In this document: positions 48,326 through 57,232 of the stretch, one piece after another | Numbering within the stretch: the stretch's first letter is position 1 | Layout: each line of letters opens with the position of its first letter | Assembly (NCBI GenBank): GCA_017999895.1 | Contig: JAGNKY010000008.1 | Span: forward strand, 41,256 to 105,255 | Direction: 5' to 3' | DNA length: 64,000 bases | From: Bacteroidales bacterium | Lineage (GTDB): Bacteria > Bacteroidota > Bacteroidia > Bacteroidales > VadinHA17 | The notes under the pieces: generated by a model | Told to the model about the DNA's origin: nothing | The model's input: the letters and a program-made list of their open reading frames with translations, nothing else | Databases searched by the model: none | Program-made: the position numbers and the translations under genes

Positions 48326-51300
48326 TTAATGCTCTCTGCTCTTTGCCTTTCTGCCCAGCATCAACGGCTGGTAAATAACTAATCCTATCATACTGAAAAT
48401 CAATCCACCTATTGTTCCGGCAGCCAGATTAAACCAGAAAGTCTCATTCTTTCCTGAGAGAAGGAATGGTATAAGACCTACAATTGCCGAAAAAACTGTG
48501 AGGATAATCGGTATAATCTTACTGTTGAATGCCTTGAGATAAAGTCTTTTTTCGTCCATAGAAGGTTTCTTTCTTTTAAAAATATTATAATTGTTAAGTA
48601 CATAAATTGAAGAATTGACTACAATGCCGCAAAGCATTATCATTGAAGCAAATACGCCTTCATCGGGATTAATATTAAATAAATAAAATGTAACAAATAC
48701 ACCTATTAGCGAGAATGGTATAAGGCTGATAACAATAAGGGGTTCTTTCAGCGATTCAAAAAGTATAGTGCATATTATCCAGATAATCAGAACAATTAGA
48801 AAAATAAGCAGGTAATTTGCACTTTTTCTGTTCCATGAAAAGGTATAACCGGAAATCTGTGCAGTATATCCTAAAGGAAGTGCAGCCTGAGTTTCCTTTA
48901 CATTACGTTCGAGTATTATATTGTTCAGTTCATAATTGCCGATAAAGTCGTAAGTTACATAAATCACATACTGTTGATCTTCACGGCTTATCGTATTGTC
49001 GGAAACTTCAGTTGTTATAGTAGAAAAATCTTTCAGTCTGATATTTGTGCCATTTTGTATTGAAACAGGGGCATTCATGAAGCTCCATAAATCATGATTT
49101 TCAGCCTGTGCAGCTTTAAGCGTGGCTGGTGCGGCAAATCCGTTCATATATACATTTCCGAGCGGAATCGAACCTCTCGAATACCTGTAAGCACTCTGGT
49201 AAGCATATCTAATATCGGTATTCACGGCTGCAAGATAATTCCTGTCCATATTAAGGACGTTCCGATAGTTTTTTCTTCTGAGAAAGCGTTCGGAACTTCC
49301 CAGAAAATATACTTCTTTTATTCTTCCTTTTGCGCTCTCGATAAGCCTTTTTCTAAGGTCTTCACAATATCCGTACAGTTCGTCGTAATTGTAGCCTTTC
49401 ATTGCTACTGCATAAGTTCCACGGATATAATCAGTGTAAACCTGGTTACTGAACGCCTTACCGACTCCGTAAACGTTTGCAGAGTAGCTTCCTATAGCAT
49501 TCATATAATCTTCGATTTTAAATTTAAGAATGAAAGGAAAGATTGTAAATTCATGTTCGGGTTTAAAAGTTATGGAGAGAGTTGCGCTTTCGGAATCGTA
49601 AACCGTTGTGGTGAACATATCTATTTCATCATAAGCTGCAAGCATATTTTCGAGTCCTGTACATACATTGTTTATATCGTCAATTGTAAGTCCAGGTTCG
49701 CTGAGCTCGATGTTTACTGTGATTCTTGTTCGCTGAACTTCTTCCGAACTTCCATAATAGTAGAACCTGCTGTTTTTGACTTTTTCGCTGAACAACCGCA
49801 GAGTTCCGCCAAGAATTTTATTTACTGTAGGTTTTACATCCTTTACATATTTTTCATTTCCAAGGGTTTTATTATAGATTTTCTGGAAACGCGAAAGTTC
49901 TGTTTCCTCAATGGTGTTAGCACGTTTGGCCGGTAAAGAATCGGGCAAGTAAAATACCGGAAGGCCGAAGATCAGTATGGCAATAATGATAAACGGCACC
50001 CTGAAGCGGATAATGAAATCAATTGCATTACTGTATTTTTGAGTTAGTGCTACTATCTTTCTTTTTCTTCGTATGGTAGTGGTACTGGAAACAGGTGCAA
50101 GAGAGATTTTTTCCATCAGTGCAGGGATAAAAAAGAATGCTATTGCCAGTGAAACAGAAAGATTTATTATAACCACGGCAGCAAAGTCGGCAAGGGTGAG
50201 CTTAGAAGTTTCATCGAGAAAGAAGATCACAGCAAGTGCTCCTATTGTTGTAAGAGTAGCTGCCAGGATCGATAATCCAGCCTTTTTGTTCCCGTAATGG
50301 CGCAGATGGTCGGTCATTACTATGGTATTGCTTATTATCAGTCCGAATGAAACCGTTATGCCTGCCAGAGAATAAAGATGAATTTCGAGTCGGAAGATGA
50401 AATAAAAGATAAATGCTATTAAGATATTTGCGAAAAGACTTATGGCTATTATAAGTAAATATTTTGCATCCCTGCTTATTGCAAGAACAAAGAGAAGAAG
50501 AAGCACAACGGAGAGAATTGTTCTGAAAATATTTCTGGAAATTTCTTCCTTAATGAATTCGGTGTTATCTAGTGAGTTACGTATCGTATAGCCTGCAGGT
50601 AATTCATTTTTGATTTTTTCCATCTCTTTTTTCACGGCGTCGGCCACTTTAATAGTGTTTACATTTCGGCCGGCGCTGACATTAAGATTGACGGTATTCA
50701 GGCCGTTTATCCTGTAGAATCCTGAAGGCTTCTGGTCTTTGAGTTTTACGGTAGCCACATCGTTCAGGTGAATAATCCTTCCACCGGCTCCGGCAACGGG
50801 TATATTGTCCCATGTTATCGTGTCGTCAGAATTGCCTTCCAGAGTGATATAGGTTCTTCTGACGGAGCCGTCAGGGGTCATTTCGGCACCACCTCCGACT
50901 TCTCTCTCGAGCAAATAATTACGTATGGCAACATTTATCGAAGCAGGTTCTATGCCGGCAACTGCCAGTTTATCCATATCGTACATTATTTCCCATTCAC
51001 GTGGGGAGGAACCGTAAATATCAACGCTGTAAACGCCTTCTATCAGCGCTATTGCCGGTTTTATAGTTTCCTCTGCGATTTCGGCAATATATGAAGGGCT
51101 GGCGTTACCGTTTATCTGATAGCTCAGTATGAGAGATCCGGCAGTATTTGCAGGCATATTAAGCCTTATGAGGGGATATGAAACTTTATCGGGCAGATGT
51201 TTAAAGGCTTCTTTTACAAGAGATGCTATCTCGAACCTTTTGGCCTGAAGATTTATGTTGCGGTCAAATTCCACTGTGATTGTGCCGGATCCGTTTCTTG

Positions 51301-51553
51301 TGGTGGACCTTATCTTTGAAACACCTGCCACTGTTGAAAGAACTCCTTCGAGTTTTGTTGTAACCTCCTGTTCCACCACGCGCATGGGTGCATCGGGCCA
51401 TGTCCAGCTTAGGGTAAGAGAAGGAAGATAGCGGGTAGGATTAAGCTGGAATGAAAGTAAAGGTATCATTCCCGCCCCTGTTATGATGAGCACAACAAAT
51501 ATAATATTGACAGTAAAGGCAGAGAAGTAGCGATGCATGGATTTTCCGTTCAA
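48326..51553 (-). CDS. RND-family efflux permease, second of a pair, lacking the proton-relay aspartates
   Basis: The 1075-aa RND permease has two large periplasmic loops and 12 predicted TMs. The TM4 relay pair reads Ser408-Asn409 (SFGLIISNTIV) instead of Asp-Asp, and TM10 has Asn instead of Lys (VVNSSIY). It probably cannot conduct protons by itself and would depend on its sister permease, a division of labour known in principle from MdtB/MdtC. Its start overlaps the adaptor stop by 4 bp (ATGA). Confidence 0.88.
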   Translation of the reverse strand: MNGKSMHRYFSAFTVNIIFVVLIITGAGMIPLLSFQLNPTRYLPSLTLSWTWPDAPMRVVEQEVTTKLEGVLSTVAGVSKIRSTTRNGSGTITVEFDRNINLQAKRFEIASLVKEAFKHLPDKVSYPLIRLNMPANTAGSLILSYQINGNASPSYIAEIAEETIKPAIALIEGVYSVDIYGSSPREWEIMYDMDKLAVAGIEPASINVAIRNYLLEREVGGGAEMTPDGSVRRTYITLEGNSDDTITWDNIPVAGAGGRIIHLNDVATVKLKDQKPSGFYRINGLNTVNLNVSAGRNVNTIKVADAVKKEMEKIKNELPAGYTIRNSLDNTEFIKEEISRNIFRTILSVVLLLLFVLAISRDAKYLLIIAISLFANILIAFIFYFIFRLEIHLYSLAGITVSFGLIISNTIVMTDHLRHYGNKKAGLSILAATLTTIGALAVIFFLDETSKLTLADFAAVVIINLSVSLAIAFFFIPALMEKISLAPVSSTTTIRRKRKIVALTQKYSNAIDFIIRFRVPFIIIAILIFGLPVFYLPDSLPAKRANTIEETELSRFQKIYNKTLGNEKYVKDVKPTVNKILGGTLRLFSEKVKNSRFYYYGSSEEVQRTRITVNIELSEPGLTIDDINNVCTGLENMLAAYDEIDMFTTTVYDSESATLSITFKPEHEFTIFPFILKFKIEDYMNAIGSYSANVYGVGKAFSNQVYTDYIRGTYAVAMKGYNYDELYGYCEDLRKRLIESAKGRIKEVYFLGSSERFLRRKNYRNVLNMDRNYLAAVNTDIRYAYQSAYRYSRGSIPLGNVYMNGFAAPATLKAAQAENHDLWSFMNAPVSIQNGTNIRLKDFSTITTEVSDNTISREDQQYVIYVTYDFIGNYELNNIILERNVKETQAALPLGYTAQISGYTFSWNRKSANYLLIFLIVLIIWIICTILFESLKEPLIVISLIPFSLIGVFVTFYLFNINPDEGVFASMIMLCGIVVNSSIYVLNNYNIFKRKKPSMDEKRLYLKAFNSKIIPIILTVFSAIVGLIPFLLSGKNETFWFNLAAGTIGGLIFSMIGLVIYQPLMLGRKAKSREH

Positions 51554-52605
51554 AGTTCCTTCACGACGGTTTCGTGTGCAAGATTGACATTACCGCTTAC
51601 GATAACGAGGTCGCCAGGTTCAAGTCCTTCTTTTATTGAAGCGCTGGTGCTGTTCTCGAATTCAACTGTCACATATTTCCATATAGCAAGGGAATCCTGC
51701 CGTACGAAAACGACATCTTTCCCCTGACGTATCACAAGTGCTTCTTTTGGTACAACAATACGGTTCGGAACAGGGCGTTTTATCAGGACTTTCACATTCA
51801 TACCGTCAATCAGTCGCCTGTTGTTTTTGAAAACGGCACTTACCTTTACCATGCCGTTCTCATCGACCTGGGGGTTTATCTGCGTTATTTTTCCGGTAAT
51901 ATTTACACTATCGTTAACGAATGGGATGATGCTGACAGGCATTTCTTCAGAAAGAAGAACGTATTCCGATTCCGTAACAGGAAACTCAACCTCCATCATC
52001 TCGTCATTTACGATGGTGCAGAGGTTTTTATAGTTCTGGCTTGGGTTCCACCGGCGGGCATCGAGGCCTGCGACAACACCGGAAATAGGAGCTGTGATGC
52101 GTGTGTTTTTATAATTATATTCGGCCTGTGCAAGAGCAGTGATAGCTTCATCGAGGCCTGAGCGTATGCGGGCTATCTTTATTTTAGCAGGAGGAAGTCC
52201 AGTAGTGTCGGTTGCGGAAAAGTTAGTTAAGATGTCATCTTTGAAGTTTATTTCGGCTTTTTCGAGGTTTTGTTGTGCTCGGAGGAGTTGAGTTTTGTAA
52301 TCAAAATCTTCGATAACTGCAAGGAGTTCTCCTTCGGAGACTTTCTGGCCGTTTTTTATATAAAGCTCGTTGATGATTCCGTTTATTCTGAAAGGCACGA
52401 CAGCTTTTTCGGAAGAAACGATCTTGCCGTTGCTCAGGAGTTCATGATAGAAAGTGGTTTTTTCGGCTTTTACGGTTTTGACTATCACTGCTTCGGGGCG
52501 TGCGGAGCGGCGAGCCATCTCTTCGAGATTTTGGGATTTTTGAGGTTTGCACGAGCAGGCAAGAACAATAACTGTCAGAAACAGAGGATAAAGAACAATT
52601 TTCAT
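51550..52605 (-). CDS. RND efflux periplasmic adaptor lipoprotein
   Basis: The 351-aa membrane-fusion protein has a lipobox (IVLACSC, Cys17), a barrel-sandwich/lipoyl half (GQKVSEGELLAVIEDFDY), an alpha-hairpin (about 110-160), the second lipoyl half (ITAPISGVVAGLDARRWNPSQNY) and a membrane-proximal domain (GLEPGDLVIVSGNVN). It bridges the RND permease and an outer-membrane channel. It is first in a three-gene operon with both permeases. No TolC-type channel gene is present here, so the pump must borrow one. Confidence 0.92.
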   Translation of the reverse strand: MKIVLYPLFLTVIVLACSCKPQKSQNLEEMARRSARPEAVIVKTVKAEKTTFYHELLSNGKIVSSEKAVVPFRINGIINELYIKNGQKVSEGELLAVIEDFDYKTQLLRAQQNLEKAEINFKDDILTNFSATDTTGLPPAKIKIARIRSGLDEAITALAQAEYNYKNTRITAPISGVVAGLDARRWNPSQNYKNLCTIVNDEMMEVEFPVTESEYVLLSEEMPVSIIPFVNDSVNITGKITQINPQVDENGMVKVSAVFKNNRRLIDGMNVKVLIKRPVPNRIVVPKEALVIRQGKDVVFVRQDSLAIWKYVTVEFENSTSASIKEGLEPGDLVIVSGNVNLAHETVVKEL

Positions 52606-52753
52606 TGCGACATTGAATAAATTTATAGTTAATAAACTATAAATTTAAATAAAATTTTTGAAAATGGGAATTTTTTTGACTAAAAAAGCAGTTAATTATT
52701 TTTTCAACTCTTATATTTTCTCCATTTCTCCTTGCCTTTTTCCTTTTTTTCCC

Positions 52754-52809
52754 CTTTCTCCTTTCTCCTTTCTCCTTTCTCCTTTCTCCTTTTTCCTTTT
52801 TCCTTTTTC
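52754..52809. repeat. heptamer tandem repeat (CTTTCTC)5(CTTTTTC)3
   Basis: Eight 7-bp units in a row: five ctttctc (52754-52788) then three ctttttc (52789-52809). The last three begin the long direct repeat described next; three ctttttc units also start its second copy at 54164. Confidence 0.85.
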
Positions 52810-52954
52810 CTTAAAATCTTTATCCCCTACGGGGAAAATAATCTTTTGTGTATTCCTTAAGCTATTGATGTTCTTCCCCTGACGGGGAAAGAAGGTAATT
52901 TATATTAATCCTTTGATTCAGATTTTATCTTTTTCCTTTTGTCTTTTGTCTTAT
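52789..52954. repeat. ~165-bp direct repeat, copy 1 (left of HEPN/MNT)
   Basis: This copy is nearly identical to 54164-54328, with three substitutions and one 1-bp indel seen by eye. It contains two small hairpins, tcccctacgggga (52823-52835) and ttcccctgacggggaa (52874-52889). A third hairpin of the same type follows outside the repeat (52963-52976). The repeat has no coding potential. Confidence 0.9.
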
Positions 52955-53089
52955 AATCTTTATCCCCTGACGGGGAAAGAATGGTGAAAATAAGAATGGG
53001 TTAATTTTGTATTTGAGCTAACCGGAGGCTCTGCTCCCAATGTGCAGGACAGTTTTTCATAGAAGTAGTTTGTGCCGGCAACATATAAT

Positions 53090-53422
53090 TTATTTTAGTC
53101 TGGCGAGAATCTCTGATTTTAACGGTTCAAGATGATTTCTAATAATTGCCCAAACCATTGATTGGTCTATTGAATCGTAAGTATGAATCAATCTGTTACG
53201 AAATCCGATTATCTGGCGAGCATTTTCCAGCGGATGTTCAGGGTTTATTTTATCGAATTTATTTACAGCTTCACCAAGAATCCCGAGTTGTCTTTCTACA
53301 GCGCTTTGAGTTTTTAAATCAGCAACATAAGTGTTAAAATCTTTAATATTGGAAGTGAATGATTCGATAAGCAGTATTGCCTGCAATATATCAGATAAAT
53401 ACTTTTTCTCTTGATCCGTCAT
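53090..53422 (-). CDS. HEPN-domain toxin (HepT-like, DUF86)
   Basis: The 110-aa helical HEPN protein has the RNase motif R-x4-H-x-Y (R75, H80, Y82 in FRNRLIHTY). HepT toxins of the HEPN/MNT (type VII) systems cleave RNA and are neutralised when the paired MNT enzyme adds AMP near this motif. The gene overlaps the MNT gene by 32 bp, so they are co-translated, antitoxin first. The pair sits between two long direct repeats. Confidence 0.9.
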   Translation of the reverse strand: MTDQEKKYLSDILQAILLIESFTSNIKDFNTYVADLKTQSAVERQLGILGEAVNKFDKINPEHPLENARQIIGFRNRLIHTYDSIDQSMVWAIIRNHLEPLKSEILARLK

Positions 53423-53726
53423 AGATTAAAACTTTTGTTGAATCAATACTTTTTCTTAAAAAAGGATTACGAATAGAAGATTCTGTAAGAAGGTCAACTT
53501 TCCGTTTGAAGAATTCCTCGAATAAATCCCACAATGATAACAGTTTTTCTCCTCTATCTACAGGGTCATTTGATTCGATTTCCACAAGCAAATCAATATC
53601 GCTTTTTTCAGGGTCGAATTTTTCGGACACTGAAGATCCAAATGCGTATAAGTATTTTACATTATGAGATTTACACAATGACGCGAAATCACTTTGTCTT
53701 TTTGATATCTCTTCTTTAATTATCAT
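53391..53726 (-). CDS. MNT-domain nucleotidyltransferase antitoxin (MntA-like)
   Basis: This 111-aa minimal nucleotidyltransferase has the motif G30-S31 followed by D43-x-D45 (FGSSV ... KSDIDLLVE), the metal-binding signature of the family. It is expected to AMPylate and silence the HEPN toxin encoded just downstream with a 32-bp overlap. All catalytic residues are present. The two genes form a complete two-gene toxin-antitoxin module. Confidence 0.9.
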   Translation of the reverse strand: MIIKEEISKRQSDFASLCKSHNVKYLYAFGSSVSEKFDPEKSDIDLLVEIESNDPVDRGEKLLSLWDLFEEFFKRKVDLLTESSIRNPFLRKSIDSTKVLIYDGSREKVFI

Positions 53727-53995
53727 AGTCCAAAGATAATATTTTTTCGGTAATCATTTTAATGTGTGAGTTTTGAATTGTTGCCAACTTAATAGTATTT
53801 TATATACAGTCTAAAGACAAGAAATTCATAAGCGGGCTTGATTCTGGTTCTTTCTATCGAGAACTCCGACTCTCTTCCTTTCTCCCATTCCTCTCTTTCT
53901 CCATTTGCCTCTGTGCCGGCAAATGCTTCTGCCTTGCTCCGCTCCTGCCTGCGTCAGACAGGGGCCGGAGAGAAAATAGTTAATTGTTTTTAATC

Positions 53996-54158
53996 GGCCT
54001 CAGATAATTTTGGGAGTAAGCTTCTGAATGAAGGCTTGCTGCGATGGCTTTTAGTAAGCAATACTGTCTGAGGAGTACGGTGAGCGTAAGCGAACCGCAC
54101 GACGAGTTGTATTGCGTGGGCAAGCCGTAATGAGGAAGTCCCAAAATTATCTGAGGCC
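53996..54158. mobile_element. 163-bp element with perfect 20-bp terminal inverted repeats and nested pairing
   Basis: The ends are GGCCTCAGATAATTTTGGGA (53996-54015) and its exact reverse complement (54139-54158). Inside, further arms nest in order: GGCTTGC (54033-54039) with GCAAGCC (54120-54126), GCAATAC (54058-54064) with GTATTGC (54109-54115), and a central hairpin CGGT-GAGC-GTAA-GCGA-ACCG (54078-54097). The central hairpin has tandem G/A mismatches and a GNRA-type loop on the plus strand. The whole element can fold into one long stem. It is either a MITE-like mobile element or a structured RNA gene. No coding frame is present. Confidence 0.6.
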
Positions 54159-54163
54159 TTGAA

Positions 54164-54328
54164 CTTTTTCCTTTTTCCTTTTTCCTTAAAATCTTTATCC
54201 CCTACGGGGAAAATAATTTTTTGTGCATTCCTTAAGCTATTGATGTTCTTCCCCTGAGGGGAAAGAAGGTAATTTATATTAATCCTTTGATTCAGCTTTT
54301 ATCTTTTTCCTTTTGTCTTTTGTCTTAT
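54164..54328. repeat. ~165-bp direct repeat, copy 2 (right of HEPN/MNT)
   Basis: This is the second copy of 52789-52954, in the same orientation, starting with three ctttttc heptamers. It has the hairpins tcccctacgggga (54198-54210) and ttcccctgaggggaa (54249-54263). It begins 6 bp after the inverted-repeat element. Confidence 0.9.
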
Positions 54329-54395
54329 TTTCAATTGCTTGCAATCAGAAACTCCAACCCTATCGCTTTTTCCCATTCCCCCCTTATTTCCCTGT

Positions 54396-55412
54396 CTACG
54401 GAACAGGTTGTAATTTCTTAACAGGTTTGTGCATCATTGTATTTTCAATAATCTTTCCAATAGAATCAGGCGGGAGAGCAAAAGTAACATACGCGTGACT
54501 GCCGGAACCATCATCATACCATTCATTATATCCGTTAGGAAATGGAATAAACTTACCGCGCTTTGCTTCGAAATACGGATGAATCCCTTTCACTGCAATG
54601 AGCACCGCAGTCTCGTCCCAGCTCATTCGCCCATTACGGTCGGCCGGATCAAGAGGCAAGGCTATACGAAACACTTCCCTTACAGGACTTTGAGGATCGC
54701 CCAGTTCCACAAGTTTTTTACCTGTCTTTATTTTTTCACCTATTTCGAAACCCGTGAAAATAATTGGACGCGGGAACCTGCTGATTGCTTCGATTGAAGC
54801 CATACTGTCCATCATTATATTGAATTCACTTCCGGAAGGAAATTTGCCAGCCATAGCAACCCACTGTTTTACTTTTTGCTTTACCAGCTCTTCGCCGCTT
54901 AACTGGCTGATAGTGTCAGGTCGTGAAAGCAAAAGATTTCGTATATTGGTCAGGAACCCTACAGTCACTATTGTCACACTGGTATCAGGCTGAGCTGAAA
55001 GAATCCTGCGGTAAAGAGTTACAGCATCTTCGGCCATACCGGTCAAGTCAAGTGAATGAGTGTATTTGGCAACCAGAGAATCCGTCCAGTGCTGCGAACA
55101 TCCAATTCTTACACTTCCTGGAGGTGGCGTGCCCACAGGAATATCTGGTCGACCAAAATATGTGTTGATTATCTCGATACATGGCCCGGTAAGCTCATAC
55201 CGGTTACTTGCAATAGTGGCCAGAATATTAGCCAGGCCGCTGTCGGCGTATGCATGAAGCATGGCAAGTGCTCCTACATCATCGTAGTCGGGGCCAAGAT
55301 CCGTATCGAATATAATTCTGACCGGAACAATTTCAGCTCTTTTCTGACACGAAGCAAAAACGATAAGCGCCAGAATGACCGGAAAAACAATAACTCTGTG
55401 TCGCATATTCAA
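54396..55412 (-). CDS. nucleoside hydrolase family lipoprotein
   Basis: The 338-aa protein has a lipobox (VFASC, Cys22) and the nucleoside hydrolase Ca2+-binding motif DTDLGPDYDD near residues 36-45, plus TIVTVGFLTNIRNLL and a GSEFNIMMD segment typical of the IU-type ribohydrolase fold. These enzymes cleave the N-glycosidic bond of ribonucleosides; exported Bacteroidetes members may act on other substrates. It lies 48 bp downstream of the first sulfatase gene on the same strand, so it probably belongs to the sulfatase operon. Confidence 0.85.
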   Translation of the reverse strand: MNMRHRVIVFPVILALIVFASCQKRAEIVPVRIIFDTDLGPDYDDVGALAMLHAYADSGLANILATIASNRYELTGPCIEIINTYFGRPDIPVGTPPPGSVRIGCSQHWTDSLVAKYTHSLDLTGMAEDAVTLYRRILSAQPDTSVTIVTVGFLTNIRNLLLSRPDTISQLSGEELVKQKVKQWVAMAGKFPSGSEFNIMMDSMASIEAISRFPRPIIFTGFEIGEKIKTGKKLVELGDPQSPVREVFRIALPLDPADRNGRMSWDETAVLIAVKGIHPYFEAKRGKFIPFPNGYNEWYDDGSGSHAYVTFALPPDSIGKIIENTMMHKPVKKLQPVP

Positions 55413-55460
55413 TGATTTTCTCTTTTTTAATATATAAACCTTTAACCTCTCTCCTAAAGC

Positions 55461-57044
55461 CTACTGCCTACCGCCTAGCGCCTTCTCCGGAAGAAACGAC
55501 CGTGCCAGTTCCTCACTGTCGCCGTATTTCTCCATAATTTTCTCGAGCCGTTTGTGAAGATCTTTTTTCACTTCTGTATATGCCGGATCGTTATACACAT
55601 TCTTCATTTCCATAGGATCTGACTGCAAATCGAACAGTTCCCATTCATCTATATCGTAATAGAAATGGATGAGCTTATATCTGTCTGTGCTTATCCCATA
55701 GTGACGTTTCACGCTGTGGACTGCAGGGTATTCGTAATAATGATAATAATGTTCTTTTCTCCAGTTTGCCGGTTTTTTCCCTTTGAGAATCGGCACCATT
55801 GTTGTTCCCTGCATATCGGATGGTATTTCAACGCCGGCCATATCGAGGATTGTTTCCGCAAAATCGAGGTTTGAAACAATATCTTTGCTTACAGATTCAG
55901 GTGTTGTCACACCCGGCCATGTTATCAACAGCGGAGTTCTGTACGACTCTTCGAACATGAACCGTTTGTCGAACCAGCCATGTTCTCCGAGATAGAAACC
56001 CTGGTCGGAAGCATATATGACAATTGTATTCTTATCGAGTCCTGTCTCTTTAAGGTAATCGAGTACCCTGCCCACGCTTTTATCAACTCCGGCAATGCAT
56101 GCCAGATAGTCCTGCAGATAACGCTGATATTTGTATCTCACAAGGTCGTTGCCCTGAGGCGGGTTGGCATAGAATTTACGTATGATTGGGTTATATACCG
56201 AATCCCATGTAGCGACCTGTTCGGGTGTCATGCGGTTCAATCCTGAGGCTTTTCGTTTTGCAGGATCTTTGTAAAGTTTCAAATCCTCTTCCAGTCGCAT
56301 AGTTTTTGCGATGGTCATGTCCTGAGTCTTTTCTGCCGTGCCTCTGTTCTCATAATTATCGAATAGTGTAGGAGGCTCAGGGAAGGTCACATCCTTATAA
56401 AGGCTCAGCTCTCCAGGACCCGGTTCCCATTCGCGGTGGGGTGCCTTGTGATGCATCATAAGCATAAAAGGCTTGCCGATTCCTTTATTTTCTGAAATCC
56501 ATTGGATGCATTTATCGGTTATTATTTCCGTCACATATCCTTCCTCTCTATGTCTGCCGTCTTTATTGATAAAGTCAGGATTATAATAATTTCCCTGTCC
56601 GGGTAATATTTCCCAATGGTCAAATCCTGTTGGATTAGAGCCAAGGTGCCATTTGCCGATAATAGCCGTTGTATATCCTGCAGCCTGTAATAATTTCGGG
56701 AATGTCTGCTGGGATCCGTCGAATTGTTTTGCTTCGTTTGTCAGGAAGCCGTTTACATGGCTGTATTTGCCTGTAAGGATTACTGCGCGCGATGGCCCGG
56801 AGATCGAATTAGTCACGAGGCATCGGTCAAACCGCATGCCGTTCCTTGCAATACGGTCAATATTGGGAGTTGGAGCGTAATCGTTAAGCGGTCCACCGTA
56901 AGCACTTATAGCCTGCCACGCATGGTCGTCCGACATAATAAAAATTATGTTAGGACGTTCTGCCGGTTTATTCTGTGAACTGACGCAGGACATGGCACAT
57001 GCAGAAAGGCCAAGTAGAATCGTTATTTTTTCAGACTGGTTCAT
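55461..57044 (-). CDS. S1-family sulfatase (serine-type), first of four
   Basis: The 527-aa exported sulfatase has a lipobox-like start (ACAMSC). The metal-binding N-terminus is [14 protein letters not shown], and the formylglycine motif SGPSR has Ser82 as the residue to be converted. The layout with [17 protein letters not shown] and [11 protein letters not shown] resembles N-acetylglucosamine-6-sulfatase-like (S1_11-type) enzymes, a guess by likeness only. It needs the anaerobic maturase at 35 kb because the serine form is not a substrate of the aerobic FGE. A heptamer repeat lies upstream. Confidence 0.88.
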   Translation of the reverse strand: MNQSEKITILLGLSACAMSCVSSQNKPAERPNIIFIMSDDHAWQAISAYGGPLNDYAPTPNIDRIARNGMRFDRCLVTNSISGPSRAVILTGKYSHVNGFLTNEAKQFDGSQQTFPKLLQAAGYTTAIIGKWHLGSNPTGFDHWEILPGQGNYYNPDFINKDGRHREEGYVTEIITDKCIQWISENKGIGKPFMLMMHHKAPHREWEPGPGELSLYKDVTFPEPPTLFDNYENRGTAEKTQDMTIAKTMRLEEDLKLYKDPAKRKASGLNRMTPEQVATWDSVYNPIIRKFYANPPQGNDLVRYKYQRYLQDYLACIAGVDKSVGRVLDYLKETGLDKNTIVIYASDQGFYLGEHGWFDKRFMFEESYRTPLLITWPGVTTPESVSKDIVSNLDFAETILDMAGVEIPSDMQGTTMVPILKGKKPANWRKEHYYHYYEYPAVHSVKRHYGISTDRYKLIHFYYDIDEWELFDLQSDPMEMKNVYNDPAYTEVKKDLHKRLEKIMEKYGDSEELARSFLPEKALGGRQ

Positions 57045-57086
57045 TGAATGAATTGGTTAATAATTTAACATATTGTTAATTAAAAT

Positions 57087-57149
57087 GCTCAGAGCATGGA
57101 GCATGGAGCACAGAGCACAGAGCATGGAGCACAGAGCATAGAGCATGGG
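57087..57149. repeat. 7-bp-period tandem repeat (GCAYRGA)n
   Basis: Nine heptamers read gctcaga, gcatgga, gcatgga, gcacaga, gcacaga, gcatgga, gcacaga, gcataga and gcatggg. It lies between two sulfatase genes, starting 43 bp from the upstream end of the first. It is the most variable member of the family also seen at 17839 and 36462. Confidence 0.85.
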
Positions 57150-57232
57150 GCGACGTGGTGAGTTGAAGAATTGTTTTATTGAAATCACAGCTATTGAATT
57201 TTTCATTACAAGAGAGATGTATCGGAGAGCTA

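Larger units (their letters stand above)
53727..54395. other. repeat-rich intergenic island right of HEPN/MNT
   Basis: This 669-bp gap holds no supported gene. It contains pyrimidine-rich stretches, a short imperfect hairpin (about 53938-53972), the 163-bp inverted-repeat element (53996-54158) and the second direct repeat copy (54164-54328). Together with the left flank it looks like a landing site that has collected small non-coding repeats. Confidence 0.6.

Noticed and set aside
49094..49936. 280-codon ORF antisense to the second RND permease
   Set aside because: Shadow frame of a strongly supported gene; Ser/Cys/Phe-rich translation without domain features.
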